Source: JBBECJ01 sp963763325 (GTDB lineage: Bacteria; Chloroflexota; Chloroflexia; Thermomicrobiales; CFX8). Taken from it: a DNA stretch of 64,000 bases. Shown piece by piece: positions 9,471 through 17,756 of the stretch. Both the position numbers and the translations under genes were made by a program. Position 1 is the first letter of the stretch; each line of letters opens with the position of its first letter. The stretch covers positions 667,467 through 731,466 of the forward strand of contig CAVXOL010000023.1 in the NCBI GenBank assembly GCA_963763325.1, in the 5' to 3' direction. The notes below the pieces were generated by a model. The model was given only the letters and a program-made list of their open reading frames with translations, did no database searches and was not told the DNA's origin.

Positions 9471-9497
9471 CGTCATCCTGAGCCGCAGCGAAGGATC
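9471..9497. repeat. Short dispersed repeat of the 'GTCATCCTGAG' type
   Basis: A 27-base block beginning CGTCATCCTGAG and ending CGAAGGATC in the otherwise featureless 173-base gap between the ggt and NHL genes. Very similar words are, from memory, widespread intergenic repeats in many environmental bacterial genomes. Only one copy is visible here. Confidence 0.4.
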
Positions 9498-9561
9498 GCC
9501 TGGCCTTGACCTACGAGGTGTGTCCGAGGATGCGGACGTTCGTCATTGGCGCTTCCCAACG

Positions 9562-10437
9562 TCAAATCCGCGCGAACTTCTGGAACAGCCCGTGGCCTGT
9601 CACTTCACCGACGTAGAGATCGCCCCGCGAGTCGGCCCAGATCGAGTGCGGGAACTGGCGGAATTGGCCGGGGGCGTCGCCAGGTTCGCCCCACTCGGCC
9701 AGTAGCTCACCATCGAGCGTCAGGATCTTGATACCGGGGCGGGCCTCGGCGATGTAGACGATGTTGTTGGCATCGACAAAGATGCCCTGCGGGCGCTGGA
9801 AACTGCCCCACTCGGTCAGGTAGTTTCCGTCGCTGTCGAAGATCTGGATCCGATGGTTCTCACGATCGACAACGAGCACCCGCTCGTTCCGATCGACCCA
9901 GACGGCGTGCGGCAGGTCGAACTGACCCTGCCCCATCCCCGGCTCGCCCCACGAGAACAGCAACTCGCCGGACGACGCGAACTTGTGGACGCGTGACTGG
10001 CCGTAGCCGTCCGTGACATACAATGCGCCGGATGGGCCGATCATCGCCGCCGTTGGACGGTTGAACGGCGCGCCAGGAGCACCGGTCTGGCCCGGCGTTC
10101 CCCAGGTCTGGAGCACCTGGCCGTCGGTTGTGCACGTGCGAAGCGTGTGGTCGCCAGTGTCCGTCAGGTACAGGTGATCATCACCGTCGATCCAGATCGA
10201 GTGTGGCGAGGTGAAGATGTCCTGCCCCCAGGAGTCCAGAAACCTGCCGTCGCGGTCGAAGATCAGCACCGCGATCTCAGGTGTGCGGTTGAAGATGTAG
10301 ACCCGATCCTGGGAATCGGTCACGACGGCAGACACGAGGCCGAGTTCATGGCCCGCCGTCCCGCCGCCCCAACCTTCGACGGAGGCATACCTGAACTCGC
10401 CACTGCCGACGGTGGTCACTCGACTCGCGTCTGCCAT
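9562..10437 (-). CDS. NHL-repeat beta-propeller protein (peptidyl-amidoglycolate-lyase-like)
   Basis: 291 residues from ATG 10437, which has an AAGGAG site seven bases upstream; the open frame runs much further upstream but only as antisense of the next gene. The protein consists of about six NHL repeats: 'SPHSIWIDGDDHLYLTDTGDHTLR', 'RPTAAMIGPSGALYVTDGYG', 'LPHAVWVDRNERVLVVDRENHRIQIF' and similar blades, each with the D-x-x-[NH]-x-R pattern. Bacterial relatives are annotated as peptidyl-alpha-hydroxyglycine lyase family proteins, usually with no proven activity. No signal peptide. It lies 31 bases downstream of the aldolase gene and is probably co-transcribed. Confidence 0.85.
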   Translation of the reverse strand: MADASRVTTVGSGEFRYASVEGWGGGTAGHELGLVSAVVTDSQDRVYIFNRTPEIAVLIFDRDGRFLDSWGQDIFTSPHSIWIDGDDHLYLTDTGDHTLRTCTTDGQVLQTWGTPGQTGAPGAPFNRPTAAMIGPSGALYVTDGYGQSRVHKFASSGELLFSWGEPGMGQGQFDLPHAVWVDRNERVLVVDRENHRIQIFDSDGNYLTEWGSFQRPQGIFVDANNIVYIAEARPGIKILTLDGELLAEWGEPGDAPGQFRQFPHSIWADSRGDLYVGEVTGHGLFQKFARI

Positions 10438-10468
10438 CTCGACACTCCTTCGCATGCTGTGATCGACG

Positions 10469-11143
10469 TTATTGCTCGACGACGCCACGCTCGGCAAGAA
10501 ATGCGCGCATCCCGCTGCGGTCAAATGACAGTTCGCCACGCGCGATGCCCTCGCGAGAGGCTGCTTCCTTCGCCATTCGCTGTCGAGCCGCTTCGAGGAC
10601 ATCCGCGGCAGCGCTGGCCGGAATAGCCACGACTCCGTCATCGTCGGCGATGATGATGTCACCGGGATTGATGGCATGATCGCCACAGACGACCGGGACG
10701 TTGACCCAGCCGGGCGTCGCCTTGACGCTACCGGCAGCCGTGATTCCCGCCGACCAGATCGGCAGGCCGAGCCGGCGCAACGATGCGACATCACGCACAC
10801 CCGAGTCGATAACGATCCCGGCCAGCCCAAGCACCTTGACCTGTTCGGCAATCAGGTCGCCAATCAACCCGGCAATGCACGGCACCGTCGTCGCAACGAC
10901 CAGCACATCGCCCGGTTGGCAAACGGAGAGCGCGGCGTGGACCATCAGGTTGTCACCAGGATGATTGAGCGATGTCACGGCGGGCCCGGCGATCGCCCAG
11001 CCCTCGGCGATTGGCCGCATCCGTGGCGCGAGCAGCCCGCGCCGGTTGAACGACTCATGGACAGTCGCGACGCCCTGCTCGGCGAGTCCCTGAACGATCG
11101 CCGCATCAGGACGCGTGATCTCGCGAATAATCGTCGGTTGCAT
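10469..11143 (-). CDS. LigK/RraA-family aldolase (4-carboxy-4-hydroxy-2-oxoadipate aldolase-like)
   Basis: 224 residues, standard for the family. The metal- and substrate-binding 'IVIDSGVRDVASLRRLGLPIW' region (Asp, then Arg-Asp) and the 'GDIIIADDDGVVAIP' strand are those of LigK/GalC class II aldolases and of RraA. The N-terminus ('GVATVHESFNRRGLL', 'AGPAVTSLNHPGDNLMVHAAL') is closer to the aldolases than to E. coli RraA, so a pyruvate-releasing aldolase or oxaloacetate decarboxylase is more likely than an RNase E inhibitor. A GGGGAGGG site precedes the ATG. It sits between the ferredoxin reductase and NHL genes on the same strand. Confidence 0.85.
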   Translation of the reverse strand: MQPTIIREITRPDAAIVQGLAEQGVATVHESFNRRGLLAPRMRPIAEGWAIAGPAVTSLNHPGDNLMVHAALSVCQPGDVLVVATTVPCIAGLIGDLIAEQVKVLGLAGIVIDSGVRDVASLRRLGLPIWSAGITAAGSVKATPGWVNVPVVCGDHAINPGDIIIADDDGVVAIPASAAADVLEAARQRMAKEAASREGIARGELSFDRSGMRAFLAERGVVEQ

Positions 11144-11230
11144 GGCCCTCCCCTTCGGCTCGGCATGACCAGTTGCATGCGAGGGCCATCGTAACCGCTT
11201 TGACGCGTTTCGTCGGCAGCCGCGCTGGGC

Positions 11231-12263
11231 CTAGTCTGCCGCCGCCTTCTCGCGCTTCTCCATGATGTTGGTCGAGTGGCCCGGGTCGAGCCGCGCGCCG
11301 GGGTCGTAGACGGTCACGCAGTGGTTGACGGCCGTAACGGCCTCGGCAGCGCCGGTCGCGATCAGCTTGAACTTGGCCGGGTAAGTCACGATGTCGCCGC
11401 AGCCGTAGACGCCGGGCACGTTGGTCGCCATCGTGATCGGGTCGACGACGATCGTGTTGCGCTGGATCTCGAACCCCCAGGTCTTGAGCGGACCGAGATC
11501 AGCCACAAACCCGATCGCAACGATCAGCTCGTCGCAGTCGACCGTCTGCTCGTGCCCCTCCTTGAGGTGATGGAAGGTGACCGCAGACAGCCGCCCATCG
11601 CCGTGGACGGCCTTGATGCCGTAGTCAGGGTAGTGCAGTTGGACGCCACCGTCGGCCATCTGCTGGATGGCGTGCTCGTGGGCGCGGAACTTCGAGCGAT
11701 GGACGACACGCACCGACTTCGCGATAGGTTGCAGCGTGTTGGCCCAGTCAACGGCTGAGTCGCCACCGCCAACGATGACGACGTGCTTGTCGCGGAAGTC
11801 CTCGGTTCGCTTGGCGAAATAGTGGACGCCGCAGCCGCCCTCGAACCGCTCGATGCCGGCCACCTCGATCTTCTTTGGCTCGAAGGCACCGATCCCGGCG
11901 CTGATGACGATCGTCCGGCTGTAGTGCGACTCTCCGTCGGCTGGTTCCCAGGATGAAGATGCCCGATTCCGCGTCGCGATCAAACGTCGTCACTTCGGTC
12001 TTCAGACAGAGGGTCGGATGCATCGACATCGCCTGTTCGACCGCGCCTTCGACGTAGTCCTTGGCCAGCACCTTCGGGAAGCCTGCGATGTCGTAGATGT
12101 ACTTCTCGGGATAGATCGCCGTCAGCGCACCGCCGAGCTCCTCCAGCGCTTCGATGATCTTCGTCCTCGCGCCACGTAGCCCGGCGTAGAAGGCGGCGAA
12201 CAGGCCGACCGGCCCGCCGCCGATGACGGTAATGTCGTAGATCTCGTCCTCTGGTATCGCCAC
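11231..12263 (-). CDS. Ferredoxin--NADP+ reductase (TrxR-like, YumC type), frameshifted
   Basis: About 344 residues reconstructed from two minus frames with a shift near 11,950. FAD-binding 'VIGGGPVGLFAAFYAG', NADPH-binding 'VIVGGGDSAVDWA' and the C-terminal 'GVYGCGDIVTYPAKFKLIATG' are the signatures of the homodimeric thioredoxin-reductase-like ferredoxin reductases of Bacillus and Chlorobium. The redox CxxC of true thioredoxin reductases is absent. The start is taken as GTG 12263, preceded by AGGGGAAG, because upstream sequence is shared with a divergent promoter region. It would pass electrons between ferredoxin and NADPH in the cytoplasm. Confidence 0.87.
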
Positions 12264-12361
12264 GCTCGATCTTCCCCTGTCCTGGCAACGTCTGGGCGCG
12301 GTTCCTGGCCCGTCTAAAGTATACCGACCGCGATTCGAGGCACTCATCCGCAGAACATCGC

Positions 12362-12392
12362 AGTTCGCAGGCGTTCGAGTCGGGGTTACAAT
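12362..12392 (+). promoter_or_regulatory. Likely sigma-70-type promoter for the aminotransferase gene
   Basis: TTCGCA and TACAAT hexamers are separated by 17 bases, about 70 bases upstream of the start at 12460. The -10 is close to consensus; the -35 is partial. No operator is obvious. Confidence 0.45.
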
Positions 12393-12459
12393 GCCAGCGA
12401 CGACCACCAAACGCTCCAGCGAGCGCCGCGATACGGCAACGAAAGGACCACCTACCCTC

Positions 12460-13668
12460 ATGGCAGAGACTGTCACGAACCCGATCCCATCACTCCTCTC
12501 TGAACGCGCCCAGCGCAGCGGCCCGGCCCGGCTCGGCAACCCGCGTGACTCGGCCTCGCGCATCTCGTTCCTGGCCGGCTTTCCTGACCCCGGCAGCCTC
12601 CCGAAAGGCGACATCATCGAGTCCACCCGCGTCGCTCTCGAGAAAGACGGCGAATGGGCGCTGCAGTACGGGTCAGGACGCGGCTATCCCGGCCTGATCG
12701 ACGAGATGGTCATCAAGCTGGCGCGCGACCAGGGGATCGAGGCGGCGCCGGAGAACATCCTGATCACCAACGGCGCCTCGCAGGCACTGGCACTGATCGT
12801 CGATCTGCTCGTCGATCCGGGTGACATCGTCCTCTCGGAAGCGCCGACCTGGTCAGGCGCCGTCCACAATTTCAAGGCCGCCGGCGCCGAGGTGCGCTCG
12901 ATCCCGATCGATGATGATGGGCTCGACGCCGACGCGCTGGAAACCGAACTGGATCGGCTGAAGTCCGAGGGCAAGCGCGCCAAGCTGCTCTACTTCATCC
13001 CCAACTTTCAGAATCCGACCGGCGTGACGACGACGCTGGAGCGCCGGCAGAAGATCGCGAAGCTGGCCCGCGAGCACAGCCTGCCGATCGTCGAGGACGA
13101 CGCTTACTTCGACCTGCGCTACGCCGGGAAAACACTGCCGACGGTCTACTCGCTCGACACGGCCGGGCTGGTGATGTACCTCGGCACCTTCTCGAAGATC
13201 ATGGCAGCCGGGATGCGTCTCGGTTGGTGCATCGCCGATGCCGACGTCATCAATCGACTGACAGGCCTGAAGTTCGAGGGTGGCACGAGTCCGTTCGCCG
13301 GCCACGTTGCGGCCGAGTTCTGCTCGTCCGGCACGCTCGTCGAGCACATCGGCGAGCTTCGCGCGCTCTACCTCAGGCGGCGCGATGCGATGCTGAGCGC
13401 GCTAGAGCAGCACATGCCTCCCGGCGCGAGCTGGACGACGCCCGAAGGCGGCTTCTTCGTCTGGCTGACGCTCCCAGAGGGCGTCAGCGTCGCCAGGCTA
13501 CTCCCCGCCGCCCGCGAACAGAACGTCGAGTTCCTGCCCGGCGCGGCCACATACCACCACGGCGAAGGCGACAATCAGCTCCGCCTCTCCTACTCCTTCG
13601 CCGACGAAGCCCAGATCGCAAACGGCATCCGGATTCTCGGCGAGCTGGTGAAGGCACAAGTAGCGTAG
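12460..13668 (+). CDS. PLP-dependent aminotransferase, class I (2-aminoadipate/MocR-like)
   Basis: 402 residues from ATG 12460; earlier in-frame starts lack a ribosome site. Fold type I signatures: 'ITNGASQALALIVDLL', 'PNFQNPTGVTTTLERRQKI', 'VEDDAYFDLRY', the PLP lysine in 'GTFSKIMAAGMRLGW', and the substrate-carboxylate arginine region 'LRLSYSF'. This pattern is that of LysN/Kat-type aminotransferases without the GntR DNA-binding domain. It is followed by a two-subunit thiamine-pyrophosphate decarboxylase, suggesting that the 2-oxo acid made here is decarboxylated next. A long inverted repeat separates the two. Confidence 0.9.
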   Translation: MAETVTNPIPSLLSERAQRSGPARLGNPRDSASRISFLAGFPDPGSLPKGDIIESTRVALEKDGEWALQYGSGRGYPGLIDEMVIKLARDQGIEAAPENILITNGASQALALIVDLLVDPGDIVLSEAPTWSGAVHNFKAAGAEVRSIPIDDDGLDADALETELDRLKSEGKRAKLLYFIPNFQNPTGVTTTLERRQKIAKLAREHSLPIVEDDAYFDLRYAGKTLPTVYSLDTAGLVMYLGTFSKIMAAGMRLGWCIADADVINRLTGLKFEGGTSPFAGHVAAEFCSSGTLVEHIGELRALYLRRRDAMLSALEQHMPPGASWTTPEGGFFVWLTLPEGVSVARLLPAAREQNVEFLPGAATYHHGEGDNQLRLSYSFADEAQIANGIRILGELVKAQVA

Positions 13669-13669
13669 T

Positions 13670-13751
13670 TCGGGAATCGGGAATTGAGAATCGGGGGAAT
13701 CGAGCGGACGCCCGTCTTGAATATCCCCGAATCCCGATTCCCGATTCCCGA
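13670..13751. repeat. Long inverted repeat built from GGGAATC words
   Basis: The left arm contains TCGGGAATCGG followed by two more near-copies of GGGAATC; the right arm ends CCGATTCCCGATTCCCGA. The arms fold into an imperfect hairpin of about 30 bp with a short loop near 13,710. It starts right after the aminotransferase stop and ends just before the ribosome site of the next gene. Its arms are tandem heptamers, as in the elements at 22184 and 25312. Confidence 0.7.
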
Positions 13752-13769
13752 CCGTCGAAAGGACGGTCA

Positions 13770-14276
13770 ATGACCGACATCGAATGGCACAACGACATCA
13801 TCGACGCCTTCAAGGCCAACAACATCCGCATGATCGCGCATGTGGCCGACACGGTTCTGGCGCCGATCATCAGCGCGATGGAGGAAGACTCGTTCTTCCG
13901 GGTCGTGACGCTGTCGCGTGAGGAAGAGGGGATCGGCCTGCTGACAGGCGCCTACTTCGGTGGGATTCGAGGGGCGTTGCTGTTGCAGGCGTCCGGCCTT
14001 GGCAACACGATCAACGGCTTCGGTTCGCTGGCGCTGCCGTATCAGATCCCGTTCGTGATCCTGCTCTCGCAGCGCGGGAGCTACTTCGAGCACAACATCG
14101 TCCAGATCCCCGGTGGCAAGGCGACGACCGCCATCCTCAACGCGCTCGATATCCAGACCTTCGACCTCGTCCGGCCCGATGAGGTCGCCTTCGTTGCCGA
14201 ACGCGGGATGCGACACGCATTCGTCTCGCGCAAGCCGGTCGCGCTTGACGATCACAACCCAGCTATCAGGAGGTAA
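13770..14276 (+). CDS. Thiamine-pyrophosphate enzyme, alpha subunit (sulfopyruvate decarboxylase ComD-like)
   Basis: 168 residues, matching separate PYR-domain subunits such as ComD. The N-terminus 'WHNDIIDAFKANNIRMIAHVADTVLAPII' and the activating glutamate region 'LSREEEGIGLLTGAYFGG' are typical of a TPP PYR domain; 'LLQASGLGNTINGFGSLALPYQIPFVILLSQRG' is characteristic of sulfopyruvate/phosphonopyruvate decarboxylases. The gene ends in AGGAGG-TAA, which doubles as the ribosome site of the beta subunit, so the two are translationally coupled. Substrate (sulfopyruvate, phosphonopyruvate or another 2-oxo acid) is not decidable. Confidence 0.82.
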   Translation: MTDIEWHNDIIDAFKANNIRMIAHVADTVLAPIISAMEEDSFFRVVTLSREEEGIGLLTGAYFGGIRGALLLQASGLGNTINGFGSLALPYQIPFVILLSQRGSYFEHNIVQIPGGKATTAILNALDIQTFDLVRPDEVAFVAERGMRHAFVSRKPVALDDHNPAIRR

Positions 14277-14278
14277 GA

Positions 14279-14872
14279 GTGGCAACCGAACAGCCTAGCC
14301 GCCGGTTGGACCGGTTGACCCTGACTCGCCGCGTCGTTGCCGTCGCCGACGACGCGCTGATCGTGGCCGGGATCGGCAATGCCGGGTTCGATCTGGCAAC
14401 CGCCGGCGATCGGCCGGAGAACTTCTACATGCTCGGCAGCATGGGCCTCGGCGTGCCGATCGGTCACGGTCTGGCGCTGGCCCAGCCGGAACGCCCCGTC
14501 GTCGTCCTCGAAGGCGAGGGATCGGTCCTGATGAACCTCGGCGCGCTGGCGACCGTTGGTCGCGAGGCGGCCGAGAACCTGACGATCGTGATCTGGGACA
14601 ACGAACAGTGGCAGCTGACCGGTGGCCAGCGGCTCGCTACCGCCAGTAGCTGCAACCTGGCAACGGTCGCGCGCGGCTGCGGCATCACGAGCGTCACGAC
14701 GCCCGATGACGAAGCAGCATTCGAGGCCGATGTCCGCCGCGCCCTCGATTCCCCAGGTCCGCACGTGCTCGTCGTCAAGATCGACGCGACCGCCGGCGTC
14801 GGCCGCCCCCACAGCGATCCCATCTGGCACAAGTACCGCTTCATGCAGGCGGTCGGAGTCGTGCCTGACTAA
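14279..14872 (+). CDS. Thiamine-pyrophosphate enzyme, beta subunit (sulfopyruvate decarboxylase ComE-like)
   Basis: 197 residues starting at GTG 14279, two bases after the alpha-subunit stop and eight bases after AGGAGG. It is a PP domain: the TPP/Mg motif appears as 'LEGEGSVLMNLGALATV' ending about 27 residues later in the conserved 'IVIWDNEQW' Asn, then 'TGGQ'. The canonical G-D-G is G-E-G here, a conservative change. Together with the alpha subunit it makes a complete non-oxidative decarboxylase. The upstream aminotransferase suggests a two-step amino-acid to aldehyde route. Confidence 0.82.
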   Translation: MATEQPSRRLDRLTLTRRVVAVADDALIVAGIGNAGFDLATAGDRPENFYMLGSMGLGVPIGHGLALAQPERPVVVLEGEGSVLMNLGALATVGREAAENLTIVIWDNEQWQLTGGQRLATASSCNLATVARGCGITSVTTPDDEAAFEADVRRALDSPGPHVLVVKIDATAGVGRPHSDPIWHKYRFMQAVGVVPD

Positions 14873-14876
14873 GCGA

Positions 14877-14909
14877 TGAGGGATGAGCTCAGCTGCCTCT
14901 CATCCCTCA
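14877..14909. terminator. Bidirectional hairpin between convergent genes
   Basis: TGAGGGATGAG pairs perfectly with CTCATCCCTCA over 11 bp with an 11-base loop. It sits between the decarboxylase beta stop and the stop of the opposing acetyltransferase, whose stop codon is in the right arm. Confidence 0.6.
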
Positions 14910-15671
14910 CTTCGCGTACCACGCCAGCAGCCGATATTGACGTTCAGTTCGGTATCCAAGTTTGCGAGCTATGGATTGGGAAGCAACGTTGCTTCGAGAC
15001 GTGTTCCACCAGGTGGACCAGCCGTTCCGCTCGCATTCCAGAACAGTCCGAGCTGAAACGACCGTCGAAAGCCCGCGCCCTTGCCAGGCGTCGGCAGTGA
15101 TGGTCGCCATTTCGAGTTCGCCATCAACAACCGGGCCTGCGAACGCTTCGGAGATGACGATGTCGCCATCCAACAGGCAGTAGCCGAGCCCCTGATCGAG
15201 CGCCGTCTCCATTCCAGCCGTCATCCATGGTCCCCAGGCGCAGCGCGGAAGCAGATCAGCTTCGATGCGTTCCAGCCGCAGACCCGGAGGCGGCTGGCAG
15301 AGCGGCTCGAGATTGAGATTCGTGTCACGATCCTCGAAGTCGATGTCGAAGTCATCGTAGTCGCGCTCGAGCGGAAAGAGTTCGAAGATTGGGTCCCCAT
15401 CTGGCGCCCCAAAGCACAGGGTCCGTCCGCGTCGCATCATCTCAACGAGGGTCCCAACCAGTTCGCGGCTAGCGACGCCTCCCAAAAAGAGAACGCTGTC
15501 GTCGGAGTATTCCTGGACTGCAGCCCAGGTTGGATCGTCATGGTCGTCGGTGAGAATCCTGCCCCGGCATGAACCGTCCAGCACGGCGAAACACCGGCGC
15601 CAGACGTGGCCCGATCGCGGGAATAGCGCACGAATAGCCACGGTGCACTGACCCGGCTCAAACTCACGCAT
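14907..15671 (-). CDS. GNAT-family N-acetyltransferase
   Basis: 254 residues from ATG 15671, preceded by GGGAGGA. The C-terminal third is a GNAT fold: 'GDIVISEAFAGPVVDGELEMATITADAWQGRGLSTVVSARTVLECERNG' contains the acetyl-CoA P-loop (Q-G-R-G-L), and 'NVASQSIARKLGYRTERQYRLL' is the usual N-x-x-S-x-x-[IV]-A-x-K-L-G-[FY] end. The N-terminal half is more variable, with an acidic stretch (RDYDDFDIDFEDRD). Relatives of this size belong to the GNAT_acetyltran (GCN5-like, YbbM-like) group; substrate unknown. Confidence 0.8.
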   Translation of the reverse strand: MREFEPGQCTVAIRALFPRSGHVWRRCFAVLDGSCRGRILTDDHDDPTWAAVQEYSDDSVLFLGGVASRELVGTLVEMMRRGRTLCFGAPDGDPIFELFPLERDYDDFDIDFEDRDTNLNLEPLCQPPPGLRLERIEADLLPRCAWGPWMTAGMETALDQGLGYCLLDGDIVISEAFAGPVVDGELEMATITADAWQGRGLSTVVSARTVLECERNGWSTWWNTSRSNVASQSIARKLGYRTERQYRLLAWYAK

Positions 15672-15787
15672 CGATGATCCTCCCATCGTCCGCCCACGGC
15701 AGTGACACCCAACTTGACGATTCCGGACGATATGCGACATCGTACAGCCGATCAGTGTCATGTGAATGCCAGCGAGAGGGAACTGGA

Positions 15788-16798
15788 ATGCTAGACGGAG
15801 CTAACCACGACGTTCACCGCGACGCGATCGTCATTGATGCGACCTGCCCGCTGCTCAATTCCCATCCTCACCTGGTTGACTGGTGGATCGAGGGTGGCGC
15901 GACGGCTGCCGCGCCGACAGTCGGTGGGTTCGAAGGCGCCGGTGGAACGCTCCGCAACCTCGCGCGCTGGAACCGACTCATCGAGCAGGACGCCAGACTC
16001 CGTCTGATTCGCTCGGCCGCCGACATCGACGCCGTGAAGGAAGCCGGGCAGTTCGGCATCATCTACCACTTCCAGGGTACGTCGCCAATCGAGAACGACC
16101 TCGATCTCGTCGCGATCTACAAGCAACTCGGTGTCGGCATTATCCAGCTCGCCTACAACGTCAAGAATCGCGTCGGCGATGGCTGCGAGGAGCGAACTGA
16201 CGCCGGACTGAGCTACTTCGGCGTCGATCTCGTCGCGCGGCTGAACCGCGAGAAGGTCATCGTCGACTGCTCACACACCGGCAACCGGACGACGCTGGAG
16301 GCGATCGAACGCTCGACCGCTCCAGTCGTCTTCTCCCACGCCAACGTCAAAACGCTCGTGCCGTCGATGCGCACGATCACCGACGAGCAGATCCGGGCTG
16401 TCGCCGCGACCGGTGGACTGGTCGGCGCCGTCGGCTTCCCGGCGTTCGTCAGCGACGCCTCGCAGCCGACGCTCGATGAGTTCATCAACCACATCGACTA
16501 CGTCGCCGATCTCGTCGGTATCGACCATGTCGCGCTCGGTATCGACTACTTCGGAGGCCAGGCGGGCGTCGCAGATCAGGCAACCGCCGATCGCATCTAC
16601 GCGAACGCCATCGACAGCGGTCAATGGAAGCCTGAGAGCTACCCGCCACCGCCCTACCACTACCCGCAGGGCATCGAAACGCCACAGACGCTTCATAACC
16701 TCACCACACGCCTGCTCGAACGCGGCTTCAGCCAGGACGACACCCGCAAGGTCCTCGGCGGAAACTGGATGCGCGTCTATCGGGCCGTCTGGGGATGA
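15788..16798 (+). CDS. Membrane dipeptidase family protein (peptidase M19)
   Basis: 336 residues. M19 features include 'VIVDCSHTGNRTTLEAIE', 'APVVFSHANVKTLVPSMR', 'ITDEQIRAVAATGG', 'HIDYVADLVGIDHVALGIDYFG' and the terminal 'LGGNWMRVYR'; these supply the beta-site His residues and the catalytic Asp. The usual N-terminal metal motif D-G-H-x-D is replaced by 'DATCPLLNSHPHLVDWW', and the bridging Glu position reads 'YHFQGTSPI' with Gln. The protein therefore belongs to a divergent M19 branch whose metal site and substrate may differ from renal-type dipeptidases. No signal peptide is seen. Confidence 0.85.
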   Translation: MLDGANHDVHRDAIVIDATCPLLNSHPHLVDWWIEGGATAAAPTVGGFEGAGGTLRNLARWNRLIEQDARLRLIRSAADIDAVKEAGQFGIIYHFQGTSPIENDLDLVAIYKQLGVGIIQLAYNVKNRVGDGCEERTDAGLSYFGVDLVARLNREKVIVDCSHTGNRTTLEAIERSTAPVVFSHANVKTLVPSMRTITDEQIRAVAATGGLVGAVGFPAFVSDASQPTLDEFINHIDYVADLVGIDHVALGIDYFGGQAGVADQATADRIYANAIDSGQWKPESYPPPPYHYPQGIETPQTLHNLTTRLLERGFSQDDTRKVLGGNWMRVYRAVWG

Positions 16799-16824
16799 GG
16801 GACGCGGGACGTGGCGTGGTGACC

Positions 16825-17701
16825 CTATCCCGGTAGGGGCCGCATCCCAAACCTGACACACCGGACACAGATACGTCCCACGGTCATCGACGCGCATCTT
16901 GACGATCTCGGCGCCGCAGTTGAGACACAGGTGGCCTTTGCGCCCATGGATAAACGGGAAGTCGCCATGATCGGGCGATGCCTTGCCGTTGAGAATGCTG
17001 GCACCGCCGAGCGGGACGGCAATGGCCAGGATCGCGACAATCGCGTCGTAGAGGCGATCGACTTCGTCGTCGGTCAACGTCCGGGCCAGCCGTTCAGGAT
17101 GGAGGCGGGCGCAGTGGAGCGCTTCGTCAACATAGATGTTGCCGAGGCCGGCCAGAAACGTCTGATCGAGCAACAGAGGCTTGAGTCGGGCCAGTTTGCG
17201 GGCACGGATGCGCTCATGTAGCCATTCACGAGTGAAACCGGGGCCGATCGCGTCCGGGCCGAGCCGCAGCGGAGCGAAATACGCAGGCAGGTCATCGGAT
17301 GGCATCAGATGGACGCGGGCCCAGTGGCGGATATCAGTAAGATACAGGTTCGCGCCGTTCGCGAACGTCAACGTCAGATGCGTGGACTTGTGCGGAAGTG
17401 GCGCGTCATAGGCCGGGACCGGATGCCCCGCCGCGAAACCGGGGATCGCCTCACCCCGCGCCACGATCTGACCTGCCAGCTTGAGGTGGATAACGCCGGA
17501 CAGGTCACCGAATCGCAACGTCAGATACTTTCCGTGCCGCTCAGTTCCCTCAATCGCACGTCCGGTCAGTGCGTCAATCCCCAGTCCCACAGGTGCGACG
17601 ATGAGCTTTGGCAGGACCAGTTCATGAGCAACGATCTGGTTGCCGACCAACTGCTCGGCGATCCCGCGCCGGGCAGCCTCAACTTCAGGTAGTTCGGGCA
17701 T
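16825..17701 (-). CDS. mutM: Formamidopyrimidine-DNA glycosylase, C-terminal frameshift
   Basis: About 290 residues. The N-terminus M-P-E-L-P-E-V-E gives catalytic Pro2 and Glu3; Lys is in 'GTERHGKYL'; the helix-two-turn-helix is at 'LLLDQTFLAGLGNIYVDEALHCARLHP'; the zinc finger is at 'CLNCGAEIVKMRVDDRGTYLCPVC'. It removes oxidised purines such as 8-oxoG. In the deposited frame there is no stop after the zinc finger and the reading frame runs on to 16271, antisense to the M19 gene. One indel near 16,850 would give a normal short tail (RFGMRPLPG) ending at 16825, which I prefer. Confidence 0.9.
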
Positions 17702-17756
17702 TGATCCCCACGTTCACATGTCATCCATCGGCAGCGACTTCAGGATCCCGATTCGC

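Noticed and set aside
16271..16824. C-terminal extension of MutM as a fusion protein
   Set aside because: The extension is antisense to the M19 catalytic region and has no domain; one indel removes it.
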